Shown here in pieces: positions 23,823-32,460 of a stretch of 40,735 nucleotides of DNA. A program made the translations under genes and the position numbers. The DNA is from Gammaproteobacteria bacterium (GTDB lineage: Bacteria; Pseudomonadota; Gammaproteobacteria; Porifericomitales; Porifericomitaceae). The notes beneath the pieces were generated by a model, which did no database searches, was not told where the DNA came from, and saw only the letters and a list, made by a program, of their open reading frames with translations. The stretch lies in NCBI GenBank assembly GCA_014238615.1, contig JABAAT010000007.1:1-40735 (forward strand), in the 5' to 3' direction. Numbering within the stretch: the first letter of the stretch is position 1; each line of letters begins with the position of its first letter.

Positions 23823-25457
23823 ATGAGTGAGAATTTCGCGGAAATGTTCGAACAAAGCGCCGCAGCACGCCCCCTGCGGTCGGGCGACCTTGTACTAGGG
23901 GAAATCATCGCTCTCAACGATGAGGTGGCGGTGGTGAACGCCAACCTGAAGTCCGAAGCCATTATCCCTATCACGCAGTTCGACGACGAGAAAATCGCCA
24001 TCGGCGATCAAGTGGAATTAGCCCTGGACGCGGTGGAGGACGGCACCGGTGAAACCCTGCTGTCACGCGAGCGCGCCAAGCGCATCAAGCTCTGGAAGGA
24101 ACTGGAACTGGAATTCCAGGAAGGCATCAAGATCAAGGGGGTGATCACGGATCGGGTGCGCGGCGGCTACAAGGTCAACGTGCGCGGTGAACGCGCCTTT
24201 CTGCCCGGCTCCCTGGTGGACATCTCGCCGGTGCGCGACCTGTCTTACCTGATCGGCAAGGAGTTGGAGTTCAAGATCATCAAGCTGGACCAACGCCGCC
24301 GCAACCTGGTGTTGTCGCGACGCGCAATCTTCGGAAACCAGGATCGCAAGGAACGTCTGAAGCAGCTTGAAGAAGGGACCGTGATAAAAGGCGTGGTCAA
24401 GAACCTGACCGACTACGGAGCCTTCGTGGACCTGGGCGGCATCGACGGCCTGCTGCATGTCACCGATATCGCCTGGCGCCGCGTGCGCAATCCCGCCGAG
24501 GAAGTGACGGTCGGGGAGGAGTTGGAGGTCAAGCTCCTCAAGGTGGATATTGAGAAGGGGCGAGTCTCACTGGGCAGGAAACAGCTCTGTGAAGATCCCT
24601 GGGTGAGAATTCCGGAGGTTTACAAGAGCGGCATGCGCCTCACCGGCAAGGTGACGCACATCGCCGAATACGGCTGTTTCGTGGAACTGGAGGAAGGCGT
24701 GGAGGGATTGGTGCACATCTCTGAAATGGATTGGACCAACAAGAGCATATCCCCTTCCAAGGTGGTCCAGCAGAACGAGGAGGTGGAGATCAAGGTGCTG
24801 GACATAGACACCAATCGACGCCGCATCTCACTGGGTATCAAGCAATGCCGTACCAACCCCTGGCAGGAATTCGCCGATTCCCACCAACGCGGCGACAAGG
24901 TCAGCGGCAAGATCAAAGCGGTCACCGACTTCGGTCTCTTCCTCGGCCTGGAGCATGGCATTGACGGCCTGCTGCACTGCTCCGACATTTCCTGGAACGG
25001 GGACAATGAGGCCCTGTTAAAGCAGTACGAAGAGCGGCGCGGCGAAGAGCTGGAGACCGTGCTGCTCTCGGTGGATCCGGCGCGCGAGCGCATCTCGCTC
25101 AGCCTGAAACAGATGGAAAAGGATCCACTGGTTGAATATTTCTCCGAACACAAGGTCGGCACCCAGGTGACGGGGGAGATCGTTGAGACCGGTTCCAGGG
25201 TCGTGAAGCTGGCACTGGAAGAAGGCATCTTCGGGATCATCAAGACCAGCGAATTGAACAAGTTGAAAGACGCCGGGGAGGAACTGCCGCCCCTGGAAAA
25301 AGGCCGGCAGATGCAAGGCAGGATCAGCGCGCTGGACCGCAAGAAGCGCCTGGTGGTGATCTCGGTGAAAGAGGACCTGGATCCCGAGCAGAAAGCAATG
25401 CTGGAAGAATACAAAAACGACGGGTCGGGTGGAAGCAAGCTGGGCGAGCATTTTTGA
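23823..25457 (+). CDS. rpsA: 30S ribosomal protein S1
   Basis: A 544 aa mRNA-binding ribosomal protein with six S1 repeats. The first two are degenerate, ribosome-binding repeats (starting at about residues 22 and 108). The later ones carry the classic pattern, for example GVVKNLTDYGAFVDLGGIDG, GKVTHIAEYGCFVELEEGVEG and GKIKAVTDFGLFLGLEHGIDG. It starts MSENFAEMFEQS, the usual N-terminus. It delivers mRNA to the 30S subunit. Upstream lie 152 bp with a hairpin, and ihfB follows after 139 bp. Confidence 0.97.
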   Translation: MSENFAEMFEQSAAARPLRSGDLVLGEIIALNDEVAVVNANLKSEAIIPITQFDDEKIAIGDQVELALDAVEDGTGETLLSRERAKRIKLWKELELEFQEGIKIKGVITDRVRGGYKVNVRGERAFLPGSLVDISPVRDLSYLIGKELEFKIIKLDQRRRNLVLSRRAIFGNQDRKERLKQLEEGTVIKGVVKNLTDYGAFVDLGGIDGLLHVTDIAWRRVRNPAEEVTVGEELEVKLLKVDIEKGRVSLGRKQLCEDPWVRIPEVYKSGMRLTGKVTHIAEYGCFVELEEGVEGLVHISEMDWTNKSISPSKVVQQNEEVEIKVLDIDTNRRRISLGIKQCRTNPWQEFADSHQRGDKVSGKIKAVTDFGLFLGLEHGIDGLLHCSDISWNGDNEALLKQYEERRGEELETVLLSVDPARERISLSLKQMEKDPLVEYFSEHKVGTQVTGEIVETGSRVVKLALEEGIFGIIKTSELNKLKDAGEELPPLEKGRQMQGRISALDRKKRLVVISVKEDLDPEQKAMLEEYKNDGSGGSKLGEHF

Positions 25458-25562
25458 GACCGGCCGACCGGACAGACCAGGTGCTGGCTGGTGCGGGAAA
25501 TGACAGGATCCGTGGTAACGCCTGCACGGGTATCGCGGAAGTGATGGGAGAGGCGGGCGCCG

Positions 25563-25588
25563 CGCCCCGGAAGCATGCATCCGGGGCG
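25563..25588 (+). promoter_or_regulatory. Hairpin overlapping the ihfB ribosome-binding region
   Basis: CGCCCCGG and CCGGGGCG form an 8 bp stem with a 10 nt loop (AAGCATGCAT), ending 8 nt before the GTG at 25597. The only Shine-Dalgarno-like run, GGGG at 25583-25586, is inside the 3' arm, so folding would mask it. Confidence 0.4.
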
Positions 25589-25596
25589 AACATGGC

Positions 25597-25911
25597 GTGA
25601 ACCGCACGGATCTCGTGGCGCGCCTGGCCGCCCGTCACCGGTTGCTGAGTGAAGCGGACTTTGATTTATTGGTGAAAACCATATTGGAAAGCATGAGCAA
25701 CGCCCTGAAAGCCAGGGAGCGCGTGGAAATCCGCGGCTTCGGCAGTTTCTTCGTACGCTACCGCCCGGCGCGCATGGGGCGTGATCCACGCTCCGGGGCG
25801 GCGATCCGGCAGGACGCCATGTACCGACCTTGCTTCAAGGCAGGTAAGCGCTTACGCAACCGAACCAACCAGGCAGGCGGCGCGGCCTCCAGCCCCACGG
25901 GTTCCGCATGA
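25597..25911 (+). CDS. ihfB: Integration host factor subunit beta
   Basis: A 104 aa DNA-bending protein of the HU/IHF family. It has an N-terminal helical dimerisation part (NRTDLVARLAARH...), VEIRGFGSFFVRYRPARMGRDPRSG with the intercalating proline of the beta-arm, and FKAGKRLRNR near the end. Position between rpsA and lapA is the conserved place for the beta subunit. The GTG at 25597 gives the normal N-terminus. The tail from about residue 90 (NQAGGAASSPTGSA) is longer than usual. The stop overlaps lapA (ATGA). Confidence 0.92.
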   Translation: MNRTDLVARLAARHRLLSEADFDLLVKTILESMSNALKARERVEIRGFGSFFVRYRPARMGRDPRSGAAIRQDAMYRPCFKAGKRLRNRTNQAGGAASSPTGSA

Positions 25912-26240
25912 ATGATCTAAGGCGCATTCTTTTCTGGATCGTGCTGATACTTGGGATCGTGGCGGGCGTGTTGCTGCACCAGGGTAACCCTGATCCTGTC
26001 AGCGTGAACCTGTATTTCTACGCTTTCCAGATGCCGCTGTCGGTGCTGATGCTGCTATGCCTGGCCCTGGGTTTTCTGCTCGGCTGGATCTTGCAACTGC
26101 CGCGCCAGTGGCTCTATGCGTGGCAAAACCAAAGATTGCGGCGCCGCATAGAGCGGGTTGCCGAGGTCGTCGCGCCGGGACAGGCGGCGTCCGAGGATGA
26201 GACAGGGGAACCGGTCCGGAACAGCCACACGGGTACCTGA
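25908..26240 (+). CDS. lapA: Lipopolysaccharide assembly protein LapA
   Basis: A 110 aa inner-membrane protein of the LapA/DUF1049 family. It has two membrane helices (about residues 7-24 and 41-64) separated by a short periplasmic loop containing NPDPVSVNLYF, and a cytoplasmic, arginine-rich C-terminal helix. It works with LapB, whose gene follows after 6 bp, in controlling LPS synthesis by steering FtsH degradation of LpxC (known in E. coli). Confidence 0.93.
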   Translation: MNDLRRILFWIVLILGIVAGVLLHQGNPDPVSVNLYFYAFQMPLSVLMLLCLALGFLLGWILQLPRQWLYAWQNQRLRRRIERVAEVVAPGQAASEDETGEPVRNSHTGT

Positions 26241-26246
26241 GCACAG

Positions 26247-27422
26247 GTGGAACAGGCCTTGTCTCCCTGGCTGGACTACCTGCTGCTGTCAGGCTCCGCG
26301 GTGCTGGCCGGATGGTGGCTTGGGCGCTCCACGCGGCCTCCCGAGGCGACTTCGAGCGCCAGGAACATCCGCCCGGAATATTTCAAGGGACTGAACTACG
26401 TCATCAATGAACAGCCCGACAAGGCCATCGAGGTCTTCATCCGCATGTTAGAGGTGGATCAGGACACGGTGGAGACGCACTTCGCGCTCGGGCTGCTCTA
26501 CAGGCGGCGAGGCGAGGTGGAACGCGCCATCCGCATCCACCGCAACCTCATCGCGCGCCCCAACCTGAAACCAGGGCAACACGCCAACGCGCTCCTGGAA
26601 CTGGGACTGGACTACATGCGCTCCGGCCTGCTGGACAGGGCCGAGCAGATCTTCCAGGAAATGTTGAAGGTCAATCCGCGCTCCCACCAGGCCTTGGAGG
26701 AGCTGCTGGATATCTACCAGCAGGAGCGCGCATGGGAACAGGCCGTGGCGGTGGCGCGGCGCCTGAGCAATTCCACCGGCCGCAACCTGGCTCCGACCAT
26801 TGCCCAATTCCATTGCGAACAGGCCGAGGCGCTCTTCCAGCAGGGGAACAAGCGGCAGGCGCTGAAGCTACTCGGCAAGGCCCTGCGCACCGATTCGGGA
26901 TGTGTGCGGGCCGCCCTGCTGCGCGCCGACAGCGTGCGGCGCGACGGCCAGCCGCAGAAAGCCCTGCGCCTCTACCAGCGCGTGAACGACCAGGCGCCGG
27001 GCTTCCTGGCGCTGGTCCTGCCGCACGTCCGCGAATGCTATACTCTGCTCGGCGAAGAGGACAAGTTCAAAGCCTTCCTGCATCACCTCGCCGAGCTGGA
27101 GCATCACGACCTGACGACGCCCCTGCTGTTGGCCCAGCTCCTGACGGAATACGGAGAACGAGCCGCGGCGGTGCATTGCCTGGCCCGCGTGCAGAAGCGC
27201 TCACCGGACCCCTTGCTGGTTGCGCATACCTTGAAACTACTCGATCCTCCCGCCACGGATGATCCCGCCGGACAACGGGAAATGGAGTTGCTGCGAAGCG
27301 GCGCGACGCGGGTGTTGGAAGAATCCCCCGCTTACCAGTGCCGACGCTGCGGCTTCAAGGGGAAAAACCTGCACTGGCAGTGCCTGGGCTGTAAAAACTG
27401 GGGCACGGTCAAGCCCTTGTGA
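26247..27422 (+). CDS. lapB: LapB (YciM), TPR protein controlling LPS synthesis
   Basis: A 391 aa protein with an N-terminal membrane anchor (about residues 8-24), a run of tetratricopeptide repeats (about 45-320) and a C-terminal rubredoxin-like zinc knuckle with CRRCGFKG and CLGCKNWGTVKP. Both CxxC pairs are intact. In E. coli it presents LpxC to FtsH and scaffolds LPS assembly. The start is GTG at 26247. Confidence 0.95.
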   Translation: MEQALSPWLDYLLLSGSAVLAGWWLGRSTRPPEATSSARNIRPEYFKGLNYVINEQPDKAIEVFIRMLEVDQDTVETHFALGLLYRRRGEVERAIRIHRNLIARPNLKPGQHANALLELGLDYMRSGLLDRAEQIFQEMLKVNPRSHQALEELLDIYQQERAWEQAVAVARRLSNSTGRNLAPTIAQFHCEQAEALFQQGNKRQALKLLGKALRTDSGCVRAALLRADSVRRDGQPQKALRLYQRVNDQAPGFLALVLPHVRECYTLLGEEDKFKAFLHHLAELEHHDLTTPLLLAQLLTEYGERAAAVHCLARVQKRSPDPLLVAHTLKLLDPPATDDPAGQREMELLRSGATRVLEESPAYQCRRCGFKGKNLHWQCLGCKNWGTVKPL

Positions 27423-27462
27423 GGCCGTTACCAGGCCTGACCGCGCACCCTCCCGAAATATC

Positions 27463-28173
27463 ATGCACAAGACGCCGGCCCGCATCGTGATCGCCCTGGA
27501 CCACGGCAGCGCGCGTGCCGCCCTGGCCTTCTGCGAAGAACTGGACACCGCAAGGCATGCGGTCAAGCTGGGACCGCGGTTGCTGATGCGCGAGGGGCTG
27601 GCGCTGGTGCGTCGCATCACGCGGCTCGGGTTCCGGGTGTTCCTGGACATGAAATGGCACGATATCCCGCACGTGACCGCCGAGGCCTGCGCCGCGGCCG
27701 CGGACCTGGGCGTGTGGATGGTCAACGTGCACGCGCTCGGAGGTCCCAGGATGCTGGAAGCGGCGCGCTCCGCCCTGCCCAGGTGGGAGGACGGACCCCT
27801 GCTGGTGGCGGTGACCATACTCACCAGCATGGACGCAACGGAGTTCGGGAACATGGGGTGGCGGCAAAGTCTCCCCGGGCAGGTCTCGCTGCTCGCCGCC
27901 CTGGCGCGGGAGAAGGGTCTGGACGGTGTCGTCTGTTCCGCCCGGGAGGCGCCCCGGATACGAGCCGCATGCGGCCCTGATTTTCGCATCGTGAGTCCAG
28001 GTATTCGTTCCCCGCAAACGGCCCGCAACGACCAGCAACGGATCATGACACCGGCCGCGGCGATCGCGAACGGGGTCGATCACCTGGTCATCGGCCGCGC
28101 CGTCACCCAGGCGGCGGACCCGCGCGCCGCCCTGCGGGCGATCGAGGCGGAGCTTGAAACGGCCAACGACTAA
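27463..28173 (+). CDS. pyrF: Orotidine 5'-phosphate decarboxylase
   Basis: Last step of UMP synthesis. The 236 aa TIM barrel has IVIALDHG at the start, the catalytic Asp-x-Lys-x-x-Asp in FLDMKWHDIPHV (the usual phenylalanine after lysine is tryptophan), SPGIRSP, and the phosphate-binding VIGRAVTQAADP. The ATG at 27463 lies 40 bp after lapB, with no strong Shine-Dalgarno. mfd begins 21 bp downstream. Confidence 0.95.
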   Translation: MHKTPARIVIALDHGSARAALAFCEELDTARHAVKLGPRLLMREGLALVRRITRLGFRVFLDMKWHDIPHVTAEACAAAADLGVWMVNVHALGGPRMLEAARSALPRWEDGPLLVAVTILTSMDATEFGNMGWRQSLPGQVSLLAALAREKGLDGVVCSAREAPRIRAACGPDFRIVSPGIRSPQTARNDQQRIMTPAAAIANGVDHLVIGRAVTQAADPRAALRAIEAELETAND

Positions 28174-28194
28174 AGCTCTCCAGGCGGCTTGAAG

Positions 28195-31100
28195 ATGGAT
28201 AGCGCCGGGGAACCCGGCATGCACTCCGCGCCGGGGGCAGGGAACGAAACCCCGCACGGAGCACCGGCCTGCGGTGGCTTGCCGTTACCGACAACGCCCG
28301 GTCGGGAACTGCACTGGGGCGGCCTGTGCGACCTGGGACTGGCCCTGGCAGTGGCGGAAACCGCACAGCGCGTCACGCACGCGCCGCTGCTGCTGGTGCT
28401 GCCGGAAGTGGAAGCGGTGGAACGCGTGTACACGGAACTGGAGTTTTTCCTGGGTGCACGGCGCGCGACGACACCCCTGTGGGTGTTCCCGGATTGGGAG
28501 ACGCTGCCTTACGACGCATGTTCCCCCCATGCCGACATCGTCTCCAGCCGCCTGGAACTGTTGGACGCCCTTCCCCGCCTGCGCCGCGGCATCGTGCTGG
28601 TGGCGGCCGGCACCCTGGCGCACCGCCTGCCGCACGCGCAATACATCGAGGCGCGCGGCTTCGAACTGCGGCGCGGCGCAAACCTGGATCCGCGGGACTT
28701 CCGCCGGCGCCTGGAGCGGGGCGGCTACCGCTTCGTCTCCCAGGTGCGCGAACACGGCGAGGTCGCCATACGTGGTTCCCTGATCGACCTTTTCCCCATG
28801 GGCGCCGCGCGGCCCTGTCGCATCGATCTGGATGATGAACGCATTGACAGCCTGCGCCCCTTTGACCAGGATTCGCAGCGCTCCACCGGCTGCATCGACT
28901 GCTTGCGCCTGCTGCCGGCGCGCGAATACCCACTGGATGAGGAAGCCGTGGAGCGCTTCCGCAGTGCCTGGCGCGAGGCTTTCCCAGGCGATCCGCGCCG
29001 CGTGAATATTTACCGGGAAGTCAGCGCCGGACGCGGCCCTCCCGGCATCGAGTATTACCTGCCGCTGTTCTTTGAAAGCACCGCCCTGCTCTTCGACTAC
29101 CTGCCGCGAAACACCATCGTGCTGACCCATGAAGACGCGGACCGGGCGACGGCGGACTTCCTGGAAAAAGCAAAAGAGCGCTCTGAAGCGAAACACACGG
29201 CGCGGGAACAACCCGTGCTGCCGCCCGAACGCATCTTCGCATCCCTGGAGGAACTGCAGCGCCGCCGCGCCACACACCCTGGGATACGCCTGTGGGAAAG
29301 CAGCGCACGGAAAGCGCACGGGCTGCAAAGCGGCATGCCGCCGCCCGTGGCCCTGAACGCCCAGGCTAATCCCCCCAGTCAGCACCTGCAGGCTTTCCTG
29401 AAAAAGTTTCCCGGACGGGTGTTGTTGACAGCGGGCTCCCCCGGGCGCCGCGAAACCCTGCTGGAGCTGCTGCGCGGCGCCGGACTGCGGCCCGTGGAAT
29501 GCGCCGACTGGCCGGCCTTCCTGGCCTCCGAAGCCCGGCTGGGCGTGGCACCGGCACCCTTGGAACGCGCCCTGTTCCTGCACGATCCCGCCCTGGCCCT
29601 GTTCGGGGAAGTACAGGTCTTCGGCGATCTCAAGCGCCGCCGCCGCGCCCGCCGCCGCGCCGCCGACCTGGAGGAACTGATTCAGAACCTCTCCGAGCTC
29701 CGGACGGGGAGCGCCGTGGTACACCGTGAGCACGGGGTCGGACGTTACCGCGGCCTCGTCACCCTGACACCCGAGAACTACCCCGAGGAATTTCTGCAAC
29801 TGGAATACGCCGGGGGCGATCTGCTCTACGTACCCATTGCGGCCTTAAACGCGGTCAGCCGTTACACCGGCCTGGATCCGGAGCACGCCCCCCTGCACCG
29901 CCTCGGCGGCGACCAATGGGAACGGGCGCGCCGCAAGGCCGCGACCCGTATCCGCGACACCGCCGCCGAACTGCTGGAGTTACAAGCCCAGCGCACCGCC
30001 GGCGGCGGCGCCGCCTTCCGCGTAGACGAGGAGGCCTACCGCAGCTTCGCCGCCTCCTTTCCCTTTGATGAAACCGAAGACCAGGGACGGGCCATCCAGG
30101 AAGTCCTGGAGGATCTGCGCGCCACCACCCCGATGGACCGCCTGGTCTGCGGTGATTCCGGCTTCGGCAAGACCGAGGTGGCGCTGCGCGCCGCCTTCGT
30201 GGCGGTGGACAACGGCTGCCAGGTCGTCCTGCTGGTGCCCACCACGCTGCTTGCACAGCAGCATTACCGCAGTTTTCTGGAACGCTTCGCCGACTGGCCC
30301 GTACGGGTTGAGGCGCTCAGCCGCTTTGAGCAGCGCGGCCCGCAACGCGCCGTGCTGGATGGGCTGGCCGACGGCACGGTGGACATCGTCATCGGCACCC
30401 ACAAACTGCTGCGCGCGGATCTCAAGATAAAACGCCTGGGACTGGTTATTATCGACGAGGAACATCGCTTCGGGGTGCACCAAAAGGAGCGCCTGAAAAA
30501 ACTGCGCGCCAAGGTGAACCTCCTCGCGCTCACCGCCACCCCTATCCCGCGCACGCTCAACCTGTCGCTCGCCGGACTGCGCAGCCTGTCCCTGATCTCC
30601 ACCCCGCCTGCGCGCCGCCTCCCGGTCAAGACCTTTATCTGCGAGTGGAGCGATACCCTGTTGCGCGAGGCCATGCTCCGCGAGATCAACCGTGGCGGCC
30701 AAGTGTTCTTCATCCATAATCGCGTGGAGACCATCGCGCGCAGCCTGGAGGAACTGCGCCGGTTGCTGCCCGAGGCCAACATCGCGCTGGCGCACGGCAA
30801 ACTGCCGAAACGGGAGCTGGAGCGCGTCATGCTGGATTTCCGCGCCGGACGTTGTCACGTCCTGCTCTGCACGACCATCGTGGAAACCGGCCTGGACATT
30901 CCGAACGCCAACACCATCATCATCGACCAGGCGCAACGCCTCGGCCTGGCCCAGATCTACCAACTACGCGGACGCGTCGGACGATCCCATCACAACGCCT
31001 ACGCCTACTTGGTAGCGCCGAGTCGACAGGCCATGAGCGAGACCGCCCAGGCGCGCCTGAGGGCGGTGGCCCAGTTGAACGAGTTGGGAGTCGGCTTCAA

Positions 31101-31698
31101 CCTGGCCGGTCACGACCTGGAAATACGCGGCGCCGGGGAACTCCTCGGCGAAGAGCAGAGCGGCCATGTCCAGGAACTGGGCTTCGGCGCCTACATGGAG
31201 CTGCTGCAACAGGCCGTGCGGGATCTACGCTCCGGCGCGGCACGATACCCGGAACAGGCCGCCCCGGAAGTGGAACTCAACTTCCACCTGCCGGCCCTGT
31301 TCCCGGAAGATTACATCCCCGACCTGCATGAACGCCTGCTGCTCTACCGGCGCCTGGCGACCCTTACCGATGCGGCGCCGCTCGCGGCACTGCGCGAGGA
31401 AGTCATAGACCGCTTCGGCCGCCTGCCGCAAGCCGCCCGGGACCTGTTCCGCCTCGCAGAGCTCAAAGCCCCGGCCCGCGCCGCCGGCATCCTGCATGTC
31501 GAATTCAGGGAACGCGGCGGCTCCCTGCGCTTTCATGAACACAGCCCGGTACCGCCCGCGCGCGTGCTGGAACTGGTGCAAGGCGGTCACGGCGCCTACC
31601 GCTTCCAGGAAGGCAAGGTACTGCGCATCGCAGGCCCCATCCAGGCATCGGAACGCATCCCCCTCGCCGCACGCCTCATCCAGCAGCTAAACGGCTGA
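28195..31698 (+). CDS. mfd: Transcription-repair coupling factor Mfd
   Basis: A DNA translocase that removes stalled RNA polymerase and recruits UvrA. The 1167 aa product has UvrB-like N-terminal modules (about residues 30-340, including FPDWETLPYDACSPH) and a CarD-like RNA polymerase-interaction domain (about 500-570, VVHREHGVGRYRGL). The superfamily II helicase has Walker A CGDSGFGKTEVA, the DEEH box IIDEEHRFGVHQ, TATPIPRTL, and QLRGRVGRS. A TRCF C-terminal domain ends the protein. The ATG at 28195 is preferred because AGGCGG lies about 7 nt upstream. A TTG two codons earlier is possible. Confidence 0.96.
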   Translation: MDSAGEPGMHSAPGAGNETPHGAPACGGLPLPTTPGRELHWGGLCDLGLALAVAETAQRVTHAPLLLVLPEVEAVERVYTELEFFLGARRATTPLWVFPDWETLPYDACSPHADIVSSRLELLDALPRLRRGIVLVAAGTLAHRLPHAQYIEARGFELRRGANLDPRDFRRRLERGGYRFVSQVREHGEVAIRGSLIDLFPMGAARPCRIDLDDERIDSLRPFDQDSQRSTGCIDCLRLLPAREYPLDEEAVERFRSAWREAFPGDPRRVNIYREVSAGRGPPGIEYYLPLFFESTALLFDYLPRNTIVLTHEDADRATADFLEKAKERSEAKHTAREQPVLPPERIFASLEELQRRRATHPGIRLWESSARKAHGLQSGMPPPVALNAQANPPSQHLQAFLKKFPGRVLLTAGSPGRRETLLELLRGAGLRPVECADWPAFLASEARLGVAPAPLERALFLHDPALALFGEVQVFGDLKRRRRARRRAADLEELIQNLSELRTGSAVVHREHGVGRYRGLVTLTPENYPEEFLQLEYAGGDLLYVPIAALNAVSRYTGLDPEHAPLHRLGGDQWERARRKAATRIRDTAAELLELQAQRTAGGGAAFRVDEEAYRSFAASFPFDETEDQGRAIQEVLEDLRATTPMDRLVCGDSGFGKTEVALRAAFVAVDNGCQVVLLVPTTLLAQQHYRSFLERFADWPVRVEALSRFEQRGPQRAVLDGLADGTVDIVIGTHKLLRADLKIKRLGLVIIDEEHRFGVHQKERLKKLRAKVNLLALTATPIPRTLNLSLAGLRSLSLISTPPARRLPVKTFICEWSDTLLREAMLREINRGGQVFFIHNRVETIARSLEELRRLLPEANIALAHGKLPKRELERVMLDFRAGRCHVLLCTTIVETGLDIPNANTIIIDQAQRLGLAQIYQLRGRVGRSHHNAYAYLVAPSRQAMSETAQARLRAVAQLNELGVGFNLAGHDLEIRGAGELLGEEQSGHVQELGFGAYMELLQQAVRDLRSGAARYPEQAAPEVELNFHLPALFPEDYIPDLHERLLLYRRLATLTDAAPLAALREEVIDRFGRLPQAARDLFRLAELKAPARAAGILHVEFRERGGSLRFHEHSPVPPARVLELVQGGHGAYRFQEGKVLRIAGPIQASERIPLAARLIQQLNG

Positions 31699-31819
31699 AT
31701 CCCGGCTCCCGCACGCGGGATGATGCCACCGCCATGGGCTGGAAAATCCGCCTTTCCCTTGCCACGTCCGGCCGTCCAGCGACCGTAAACGCGGCCTTCG
31801 TGCACCGGCGAAAAAGCCG

Positions 31820-32242
31820 CTACTCCAAAGGCTCCTGGATCTCGTAGTCGTGGGTGATCTTAGCGCTCTGGGCCAACATGATCGAAGCCGAGCAGTATTT
31901 TTCCGCGGACAGGCGGATCGCGTGCGCCACCCGGGCGGAACGCAGGCCGCTGCCACGCAGGCGGTAGTGCAGGTGGATGGCGCGGAACACGCGGGGCGGC
32001 TCGGCGGCGCGCTCGGCCTTGATGAGTACCTCCAAACCGGTCACCGACTGGCGCGCCTTACGCAGAATGGTCAGCACGTCGTAGGCCGTGCAACCGCCCA
32101 GGCCGAGCAGCAACAGTTCCATGGGGCGCGGGCCGCGTCCCAGACCGCCGGCCTCCGCGGGGCCGTCCATCAGCACCGTGCCGCCCGCGTCGTTCTCTCC
32201 GGCGAAACAGACTCCGTCCCGCCATTGCACTTTCACCTGCAT
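31820..32242 (-). CDS. OsmC/Ohr family peroxidase-like protein
   Basis: A 140 aa cytoplasmic protein of the OsmC family, thiol-dependent reductases of organic hydroperoxides. Both family cysteines are visible, in GLGGCTAYDVLTIL (about residue 55) and EKYCSASIML (about 115). The ATG at 32242 has a long AAGGGGAAGGG about 6 nt upstream. It is transcribed away from the tRNA-Met gene and converges with mfd. It belongs to the YhfA/OsmC branch rather than Ohr as far as I can judge. Confidence 0.9.
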   Translation of the reverse strand: MQVKVQWRDGVCFAGENDAGGTVLMDGPAEAGGLGRGPRPMELLLLGLGGCTAYDVLTILRKARQSVTGLEVLIKAERAAEPPRVFRAIHLHYRLRGSGLRSARVAHAIRLSAEKYCSASIMLAQSAKITHDYEIQEPLE

Positions 32243-32296
32243 GATATACCCTTCCCCTTGGAAACTTTCGTGGGATGTTTGGAAGCGCCGCCGCAC

Positions 32297-32326
32297 TTGA
32301 CAAGCCCGTGGCGGCGCGCCCAGTAT
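32297..32326 (+). promoter_or_regulatory. Candidate tRNA-Met promoter
   Basis: A perfect TTGACA (32297-32302) is followed after 18 bp by CAGTAT. A start near 32333 would precede the tRNA by about 37 nt. Confidence 0.45.
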
Positions 32327-32369
32327 GTGTCGTGGGTACGTGTCGGGGGCCGGGGGCGCCCGTCCCCAA

Positions 32370-32446
32370 GGCTATGTAGCTCAGCCGGCTAGAGCGCGGC
32401 ACTCATAATGCTGAGGTCGGTGGTTCGAGTCCACCCATAGCCACCA
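32370..32446 (+). tRNA. tRNA-Met (CAT), elongator type
   Basis: A 77 nt cloverleaf: acceptor GGCTATG pairs with CATAGCC, the D-arm is GCTC...GAGC, the anticodon stem CGGCA/TGCTG holds the loop CTCATAA (anticodon CAT), and the T-arm is GGTGG-TTCGAGT-CCACC. CCA is encoded. A normal first pair (G1-C72) and lack of three consecutive G-C pairs in the anticodon stem indicate elongator rather than initiator tRNA. Confidence 0.96.
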
Positions 32447-32460
32447 CTCTTCCACCATCC

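Noticed and set aside
28285-29799. 504-codon minus-strand open frame opposite mfd
   Set aside because: It is a shadow of mfd caused by high GC at third positions.
32370-32446. tRNA as a phage or island attachment site
   Set aside because: No integrase gene is next to it and no second copy of the tRNA 3' end is seen in the window.
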